Origin: Tissierella sp. Yu-01
GTDB taxonomy: Bacteria > Bacillota > Clostridia > Tissierellales > Tissierellaceae
Assembly: GCF_029537395.1 (NCBI RefSeq)
Contig: NZ_CP120677.1
Location: forward strand, 2,256,566 to 2,320,565
DNA: 64,000 nt
Reading direction: 5' to 3'
Below, one piece after another: positions 58,558 through 64,000 of the stretch; the stretch's first letter is position 1; the number at the start of each line of letters is the position of its first letter. The notes beneath the pieces are model-generated. The model was not told the origin of the DNA and did no database searches. It saw nothing but the letters and a program-made list of their open reading frames with translations. Position numbers and translations under genes: made by a program.

Positions 58558-58896
58558 ATGGCAAAAGGTGGATTCCCAGGTATGGGAGGAAATATGAATA
58601 ATATGATGAGACAAATGCAAAAGATGCAAAAGAAAATGGAGGAGTTACAAGCTGAACTTGAAACTAGAGAAGTTGAAGCTAGTGCAGGTGGTGGAGCAGT
58701 TAAGGTAACCTGCAATGGTAAAAAAGAAGTTCTTAATATAGTTATAGAGGAATCAGTAGTAGACCCAGAAGATGTTGAAATGTTACAGGACTTAGTATTA
58801 GCTGCAGTAAATGAAGCTCTAAGAAATGCAGAAGATATGGTAAATCGCGAAATGGGCAAACTAACTGGAGGAATGAATGTTCCAGGATTGTTCTAA
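58558..58896 (+). CDS. YbaB/EbfC nucleoid-associated protein
   Basis: A 112-residue DNA-binding protein of the YbaB/EbfC family. It has an N-terminal methionine-rich helix ([16 protein letters not shown]) and the core [14 protein letters not shown]. It is encoded between dnaX and recR, as in most bacteria, starting 3 bases after dnaX. Confidence 0.95.
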   Translation: MAKGGFPGMGGNMNNMMRQMQKMQKKMEELQAELETREVEASAGGGAVKVTCNGKKEVLNIVIEESVVDPEDVEMLQDLVLAAVNEALRNAEDMVNREMGKLTGGMNVPGLF

Positions 58897-58913
58897 ATAG
58901 GGGGCAATAAATA

Positions 58914-59513
58914 ATGGATTTTTATGCATTACCCATAGCTAATCTAATAGAGCAGTTTTCTAAATTGCCTGGAATAGGAAGGAAAACTGCTCAAAGACTT
59001 GCATTTTATGTCCTAGAAATGGATGAAATCGACTCGGACAAGTTGGCGAATGCAATAATTGATGCAAAGGAAAAGATAAAGCTTTGCAGCGTTTGCTGTG
59101 ATTTAACAGATGATGATCCATGTCATCTTTGTAAGGATGAGACGAGGGATAAGTCCATGATTTGTGTCGTTGAAGGTGCCAAGGACAAGATAGCTATGGA
59201 AAGATCACGTGAATTTAAAGGTCAATATCACATTCTACATGGTGTAATTTCACCTATGGATAATATTGGACCAGCTGATATAAAGGTAAGGGAATTATTA
59301 AATAGGTTAGATAATGATGATGTAAAAGAGGTAATTATTGCTACAAATCCAACAGTTGAAGGAGAGGCCACAGCACTGTATCTATCAAAGCTAATTAAAC
59401 CATTAGGAATTAAGGTTACAAGAATAGCCCATGGTATTCCGGTTGGAGGAGATTTAGAATTTTTTGATGAAGTTACACTAGCTAAGGCAATGGATAATCG
59501 TAGAGAGATATAG
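58914..59513 (+). CDS. recR: recombination mediator RecR
   Basis: A 199-residue RecFOR component. It has an N-terminal HhH ([13 protein letters not shown]), a zinc site [16 protein letters not shown], and a Toprim domain (CVVEGAKD). It helps load RecA on gapped DNA. It is the last gene of the dnaX unit. Confidence 0.97.
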   Translation: MDFYALPIANLIEQFSKLPGIGRKTAQRLAFYVLEMDEIDSDKLANAIIDAKEKIKLCSVCCDLTDDDPCHLCKDETRDKSMICVVEGAKDKIAMERSREFKGQYHILHGVISPMDNIGPADIKVRELLNRLDNDDVKEVIIATNPTVEGEATALYLSKLIKPLGIKVTRIAHGIPVGGDLEFFDEVTLAKAMDNRREI

Positions 59514-59520
59514 TACTATT

Positions 59521-59573
59521 ACAAAACCATGGTTTAAAAGGGATAAAGAAAGCCCTTTAGACCATGGTTTTTT
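59521..59573. terminator. terminator between recR and the PHP gene
   Basis: Long arms AAAACCATGGTTTAAAAGGG / CCCTTTAGACCATGGTTTT around about ten bases; T-run on plus. It also overlaps the last bases of the minus-strand PHP gene. Confidence 0.85.
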
Positions 59574-60300
59574 ATTGAACAAATCTATGTTTACCCTTTG
59601 CCTTCATATAGTTCTCAAATCTTTCAACAGTTGAGTTAATAATTAGTTCCTCAGGAATATTAGCTCCTTCTAGCAATTTAAATATTTCATCAAATCTTCC
59701 AACATCAAAAGATATATGACTGTCACTACTAAATATCATAGGTACATTATATTTCTTGCAAATTAAAGCTATTTCTAGGCAATTATCCTTACTGCCAGAA
59801 CGACTTGTATGAAGTGAACTATTATTTATCTCTATTAGTTTGTTAGTTTCCTTGGCCTTCAACACTATTTCTTCATAATGGATTGGAAATCTTGGATTAC
59901 CTAGATGTACTATTATATCTACATATTTGTTTTCCATAACGTTTAGTACTGCTTGTGTATTTCTATACACATCCATTATTTCTGAAGGGCCTTCGTGTAG
60001 TCCAGCTAAAACTATATCTAAATGTTCTAAGAATTTCTCAGGTACATCTATATCACCAAATTCGTTTAAAATATTCGCTTCTACACCCTTTAATATGTTA
60101 ACACCATAGATGGTCTCTGGAACCACTCTTAAATTCCCAATATGCCAAATATTAGCTGCACCCTGCAATGAAGGCCCATGATCTGTTATGCCAACATATT
60201 TTAAACCTTTATCACTTGCTACCTTTGCTATTTCTTGGATTGTACTATAAGCATGACCACTGGAAATTGTATGATTATGCATATCTATTAAATAACTCAA
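59572..60300 (-). CDS. PHP-domain phosphatase (YcdX-like)
   Basis: A 242-residue metal-dependent phosphatase-like protein with the PHP motifs DMHNHTISSGHA, GITDHGP, GLHEG, NSSLHTSR and SSDSHISFDVG. YcdX-type enzymes have phosphatase activity on small or nucleotide substrates; the substrate is unknown here. Confidence 0.85.
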   Translation of the reverse strand: MSYLIDMHNHTISSGHAYSTIQEIAKVASDKGLKYVGITDHGPSLQGAANIWHIGNLRVVPETIYGVNILKGVEANILNEFGDIDVPEKFLEHLDIVLAGLHEGPSEIMDVYRNTQAVLNVMENKYVDIIVHLGNPRFPIHYEEIVLKAKETNKLIEINNSSLHTSRSGSKDNCLEIALICKKYNVPMIFSSDSHISFDVGRFDEIFKLLEGANIPEELIINSTVERFENYMKAKGKHRFVQ

Positions 60301-60438
60301 TATAAAACTCCTTTCGTTAAGTCATATATTTTATTATATCATATCATCGATAACTTCTTTAAGCATATCCGAAAACGCTCGCGCTGCGATTGAATTCATA
60401 TTAAATAAACCAGAGCAATAATTTAAAAGAGGACTACA

Positions 60439-61677
60439 CTAATTAACTCTCTTTCTCATAGTAAATTGAAATATCAATAACGCTATAAGTATAAAGATTA
60501 TTGATAATATAAATGAAGGTATATATGAATTGCTAAAATCAAAAGTAAAACCAATAAATAAAGGTCCAATAACACTTCCAAAGGCTCCAACTGCAGCAAG
60601 CACACCATATATAGAATTGTAATCATATTTATCAAATATCTTTTTGGCGATAATAGGAGTCGCTATGGTATTAAACGCACTAGCTACGCCTCCAAATACA
60701 ATAAATAGTATCAAAGGTGTATAGTAATCAGCAAATATTAGTCCAATAAGTCCCAAGATAGTTATGCTGCATGAAATAGTTAATGATGATCTTATATTAA
60801 AGGAATCAAATATTTTTCCTAATATTATTTTCCCAATAGCCAATGCACCCATATATAAAGAAACTACATTTGCACTAAATGTAACGGAGTAACCTATATT
60901 AGTTAAGTGTGGAGAACCAGAATAGACTAAAGAGTTAACACTTATATTAAGTATTACTGAGCATAAGCATATAGCCCAAAATTCAATGGTTTTAGTAGCA
61001 TCATTTAAACTCAATACTTCTTCTTCATCCTCTACAACATTTTTATTTTTATTAGTTGATGAACCTAAAGGGGTTAGCCCAAGGTCCTTAGGTTTAGTTC
61101 TTATAATAAAAAATGTACATGGTAATATTGAAATTAACATTATGAAAGCTAAAATTTGATAAGCAATACGCCATCCATATAAAGAAATCCACTGTCCCGC
61201 TAAAGAATTAAGGATCATCCCACCTACTCCACTTCCCATAAAGGCTATACCAATTGCCAGCCCTCTTTTTTCATTAAACCAATTATTTATTATTATGGCT
61301 AATGGCAATATACATAAGAGAGTAGTCGAAATACTAACAATAATCGTTAGGAAATAAATCATAGCTAATGAAGACGTTAGTGAATAGGAGAAATAGGATG
61401 CAAACAGAGTTAATGTGGAAATCATCATTAACTTTCTAATATTAAACTTTGAAAAGATCTTACCTGCAAACAGAGAAATTATCATCTGAGTAGCTGAACG
61501 AATAGTTAGGGTAGCATTAACTTGGGAACGTAAGAAATTCAGATCATTACTAATTGGCTCTATAAACAAGCTAGCACAGTTATAGACTGTACCCCAAACT
61601 GTAGCCATTATTACGAATCCAGCTGCCACAATATACCACCCATAAAATATCTTTCCGTTATAGAAACTATTTTTCAT
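60439..61677 (-). CDS. MFS transporter (OFA-like)
   Basis: A 412-residue twelve-helix permease. It starts with KIFYGWYIVAAGF, the entry found in OFA-type (oxalate/formate antiporter-related) MFS proteins, and has a long central loop with a cluster of charged residues. The ATG at 61677 has an AGGAGGAC site eight bases before it. The substrate cannot be told. Confidence 0.8.
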   Translation of the reverse strand: MKNSFYNGKIFYGWYIVAAGFVIMATVWGTVYNCASLFIEPISNDLNFLRSQVNATLTIRSATQMIISLFAGKIFSKFNIRKLMMISTLTLFASYFSYSLTSSLAMIYFLTIIVSISTTLLCILPLAIIINNWFNEKRGLAIGIAFMGSGVGGMILNSLAGQWISLYGWRIAYQILAFIMLISILPCTFFIIRTKPKDLGLTPLGSSTNKNKNVVEDEEEVLSLNDATKTIEFWAICLCSVILNISVNSLVYSGSPHLTNIGYSVTFSANVVSLYMGALAIGKIILGKIFDSFNIRSSLTISCSITILGLIGLIFADYYTPLILFIVFGGVASAFNTIATPIIAKKIFDKYDYNSIYGVLAAVGAFGSVIGPLFIGFTFDFSNSYIPSFILSIIFILIALLIFQFTMRKRVN

Positions 61678-61764
61678 AAAATGTCCTCCTAATAATGCTT
61701 TGTCGATTAACAATGATTATATGTATATAAATGATTTATGTCAATAAACATGAATATATCCTAC

Positions 61765-61840
61765 TTAAGTATCAGAAGAAATTGCATAGCAATTTCATCA
61801 CACCACTGCAACGAGGTGTGGGAATATTTATTGCCTCGTT
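61765..61840 (-). repeat. CCTCGTTGCAGTG dispersed repeat, copy C (inverted)
   Basis: Read on minus: AACGAGGC...CCTCGTTGCAGTGGTGTGATGAAATTGC, then the CTATGCAATTTC hairpin and TTCTGATACTTAA. It is inverted relative to copies A and B and sits between the MFS gene and the thiamine leader. Confidence 0.85.
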
Positions 61841-61962
61841 ATATAAAGAGGATATAGATAAATTGCAGAGAATATACTAAATATATATTAAAAATTGGAG
61901 GGTAAAGAATGTATTTGTTAAATTAGACTCATTATGATATACTTAAATAAAATTAATAAGCG

Positions 61963-62060
61963 ATGGGGAGCTCGTGAACGGGCTGAGAGGAAGTAATTAA
62001 CTTCGACCCTTGAACCTGATTTGGATAATGCCAACGTAGGGAGTTTCATACGATTTATCT
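61963..62060 (+). ncRNA. TPP riboswitch (THI box)
   Basis: The conserved segments GGGGAGCTCGTGAACGGGCTGAGAGG, then CGACCCTTGAACCTGATTTGG, then ATAATGCCAACGTAGGGAG are present in order. A terminator follows directly (62063-62092: arms AGGTGTACCT / AGGTACACCT with T-run), so TPP binding would stop thi transcription. Confidence 0.96.
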
Positions 62061-62062
62061 AG

Positions 62063-62095
62063 GTGTACCTTTCAGGTACACCTTTTGTTTTTCCA
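62063..62095 (+). terminator. terminator controlled by the TPP riboswitch
   Basis: Hairpin GGTGTACCT / AGGTACACC, then TTTTGTTTTT. Antitermination without TPP allows thiM expression. Confidence 0.88.
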
Positions 62096-62115
62096 TCGCA
62101 AAAGGAGGAAAATTT

Positions 62116-62940
62116 ATGTTTAAAAAGGTATTAGAAAATGTAGAGCAAAATCCACAATTAATTCACTGTATTACTAATTATGTAACTGTAAATGATGTGG
62201 CTAATGCTATTTTGGCAAGTGGTAATTCACCAATTATGGCAGATGACAAGAATGAAGTTGAAGATATAACATCAGTTTGTAATGCTCTATGTATAAATAT
62301 AGGTACATTAAATGAAAGAACTATAGAATCAATGATTATAGCTGGGAAAAAAGCTAATTTGTTAGGACATCCAGTAATTCTGGATCCAGTTGGTGCAGGA
62401 GCGTCTAAATTACGTACAGATACGACATTTAAACTATTGGATAACGTGAGGTTCTCAGTTATAAGGGGGAATATTTCAGAAATCAAAACAGTTTATGCAG
62501 GAAGCGGAACTACAAGGGGGGTTGACGCAGATATAAGTGATGCTGTAACAGAAGCAAATTTAGATGAAGCAGTTAAATTTGCTAAGGATTTAAGCTTAAA
62601 GTTGGGTGCTGTAATCGCAATTACAGGTGAAATTGATATAGTAGTTGGAACGAATAAAGTATATATAATTAGAAATGGGCATCCTTTAATGTCTAAGATA
62701 ACTGGAACGGGATGTATGCTTTCAGGATTAATATCAGGATATGTTTCAGCAAACATGGATAATATCGTTGATGGAGTAGCTGCAGCAGTAAGCATAATGG
62801 GATTATGTGGAGAATTGGGTTACCAGAGGATTATACAAAATAATGGTGGAACCTCCTCTTTAAGAACATATATAATAGACGAGATAAGCAAGATGAATTG
62901 GGGAACATTGGAAAGGGGTATGAAGGTTGAATTACGATAG
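62116..62940 (+). CDS. thiM: hydroxyethylthiazole kinase
   Basis: A 274-residue ribokinase-fold enzyme phosphorylating 4-methyl-5-hydroxyethylthiazole for thiamine salvage. Signatures include CITNYVTVNDVANAILASG, LDPVGAGASKLR, VIRGNISEI and GTGCMLSGLI. An AAAGGAGG site follows the riboswitch. Part of thiM-thiE-thiD. Confidence 0.97.
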   Translation: MFKKVLENVEQNPQLIHCITNYVTVNDVANAILASGNSPIMADDKNEVEDITSVCNALCINIGTLNERTIESMIIAGKKANLLGHPVILDPVGAGASKLRTDTTFKLLDNVRFSVIRGNISEIKTVYAGSGTTRGVDADISDAVTEANLDEAVKFAKDLSLKLGAVIAITGEIDIVVGTNKVYIIRNGHPLMSKITGTGCMLSGLISGYVSANMDNIVDGVAAAVSIMGLCGELGYQRIIQNNGGTSSLRTYIIDEISKMNWGTLERGMKVELR

Positions 62941-63568
62941 TAAATCTTTACTTTTATATGCAGTAACAGATTCTTCTTGGGTTGGGGATAGGACATTGGT
63001 TGAACAGGTAGAAGAGGCTATTCAAGGCGGAGCAACTATGATACAGTTGCGTGAAAAGAACTTACCAATAAATCAGTTTATTCATTTTGGTAAAGAAATC
63101 AAGAACATAACGGATAAACATAATATTCCATTAATAATAAATGATGAAGTTGAAGTAGCAATAGCCATAAATTCTACAGGCATTCATGTAGGACAAAATG
63201 ATATGAATGCTGGTGACATCAGAGCTAAGGTGGGGGAAAGTATGATATTAGGGGTATCTGCTCAAACTGTAGAACAAGCACTGTTAGCAGAAAAACAAGG
63301 AGCAGATTATCTCGGTGTTGGTGCAGTTTTTTCAACTACTTCAAAGTCGGATGCAGATGATATTTCCTATGATACATTAAAGGAAATATGCAATGCTGTA
63401 AGTATCCCTGTAGTTGCTATTGGAGGAATAAACAAGAATAATATAAATAAGTTAATGGGAAGTGGAATTGTTGGTGTGGCTGTAATTTCAGCGATATTTG
63501 ACCAGAAGGATATTATAAAAGCTACTAAGGAGTTAAAAGTAAAAGTTGAAAATATTATTGGGAGGTAA
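62927..63568 (+). CDS. thiE: thiamine-phosphate synthase
   Basis: A 213-residue TIM-barrel enzyme that joins HMP-diphosphate and thiazole phosphate. It shows QGGATMIQLREKNL, GIHVGQNDM and GADYLGVGAVFSTTSK. TTG start overlaps the thiM end by 14 bases, with GGAAAGGGG eight to nine bases earlier. Coupled to thiM. Confidence 0.95.
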   Translation: MNYDSKSLLLYAVTDSSWVGDRTLVEQVEEAIQGGATMIQLREKNLPINQFIHFGKEIKNITDKHNIPLIINDEVEVAIAINSTGIHVGQNDMNAGDIRAKVGESMILGVSAQTVEQALLAEKQGADYLGVGAVFSTTSKSDADDISYDTLKEICNAVSIPVVAIGGINKNNINKLMGSGIVGVAVISAIFDQKDIIKATKELKVKVENIIGR

Positions 63569-63570
63569 CT

Positions 63571-64000
63571 ATGAAAACTGTATTATCAATAGCAGGTTCG
63601 GATTGTAGTGGAGGAGCTGGAATTCAAGCTGATATAAAAACAATAACTTCACATAAGTTATATGCCATGAGTGCTATTACAGCATTGACTGCTCAAAATA
63701 CAACAGGTGTTTATGGGGTTATGGAATCAACACCAGAATTTTTAGTGAATCAATTAGATTGTATATTTACAGATATATATCCTGATGCAATTAAAATAGG
63801 TATGGTATCAAATGAAAAACTAATAAAAGTAATTGTAGAAAAGTTAAAGGAATACAAAGCGAAAAATATAGTTGTGGACCCAGTTATGATTTCTACAAGC
63901 GGAAGTAAACTACTTGAGGATGGTGCAAAGGAAATTCTAATCAATGAGTTATTACCATTAGCAACAATAATAACTCCAAATATTCCAGAGTCAGAGGTAC
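63571..64000 (+). CDS. thiD: hydroxymethylpyrimidine (phosphate) kinase, cut by window end
   Basis: The N-terminal 143 codons of a ribokinase-fold kinase: TVLSIAGSDCSGGAGIQADI, then ALTAQNTTGV and VVDPVMISTSG, as in ThiD. ATG follows GGGAGG two bases after thiE. It phosphorylates HMP and HMP-P. The C-terminus, including the anion hole, lies outside the window. Confidence 0.95.
   Translation, partial: MKTVLSIAGSDCSGGAGIQADIKTITSHKLYAMSAITALTAQNTTGVYGVMESTPEFLVNQLDCIFTDIYPDAIKIGMVSNEKLIKVIVEKLKEYKAKNIVVDPVMISTSGSKLLEDGAKEILINELLPLATIITPNIPESEV

Overview
The window comes from an AT-rich, low-GC Gram-positive anaerobe of the class Clostridia/Tissierellia. The grounds are strong AGGAGG ribosome sites with frequent TTG/GTG starts, a T-box and a TPP riboswitch, a large Bacillus/Clostridium-type SRP RNA, CtsR, Fur and GlpP type control sites, a flavodiiron protein, tryptophanase, and a UGA-encoded selenoprotein. 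A Tissierellales-like host is a guess from gene content only. Nearly all of the window is chromosomal core or metabolic DNA. No phage, IS transposase or CRISPR array was seen.

Region by region. 0.2-9.8 kb: replication and envelope block (DUF2232 protein, gdpP, rplI, dnaB, flavodiiron protein, GNAT, DnaD-like, DnaI-like loader, murI on minus). 9.9-11.5 kb: niaR with a PTS-EIIC-like membrane protein. 11.6-20.0 kb: an arsenic island of two transcription blocks plus a third: arsR-arsD-arsA-acr3-arsC, then arsN1, then arsR2-arsM, a [2Fe-2S] metallochaperone-like gene, and arsP with a mini-thioredoxin and a decayed CobW gene. 20.2-27.4 kb: glycerol block (glpA-like, FAD/NAD oxidoreductase, DUF1667, glpP, glpF, glpK, MBL hydrolase), whose leader carries a terminator suited to GlpP antitermination. 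27.4-29.2 kb: T-box leader, a 203-bp imperfect palindrome, serS. 29.4-32.9 kb: TAXI-TRAP transporter. 32.9-36.7 kb: YheO-type regulator, tryptophanase, sodium symporter. 36.8-41.7 kb: M1 peptidase, small membrane protein, DacF-like carboxypeptidase, tRNA-Arg, tadA, tRNA-Ser, arcC. 41.8-46.4 kb (minus): pncB and feoABC. 46.7-50.6 kb: CtsR-controlled DnaJ-like protein and clpB. 51-53.7 kb (minus): two near-identical gltS genes. 54-59.5 kb: SRP RNA, tRNA-Ser, SelW-like selenoprotein, ptsI, dnaX, ybaB, recR. 59.6-64 kb: PHP phosphatase and MFS permease on minus, then a TPP riboswitch with thiM-thiE-thiD (thiD cut by the window end).

The arsenic genes fit together as follows: ArsC reduces arsenate, ArsD/ArsA/Acr3 expel arsenite, ArsM methylates arsenite, ArsP probably expels trivalent methylarsenical, and ArsN1 probably acetylates organoarsenical antibiotics. 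The ArsR2 promoter and the arsP promoter share the same -35/operator sequence, so ArsR2 probably controls both. The observations most worth a second look are the selenoprotein with a SECIS-like hairpin, the arsenic island with its shared operators and a shortened metallochaperone, the palindromic element separating a T-box from serS, and three families of dispersed intergenic hairpin repeats.
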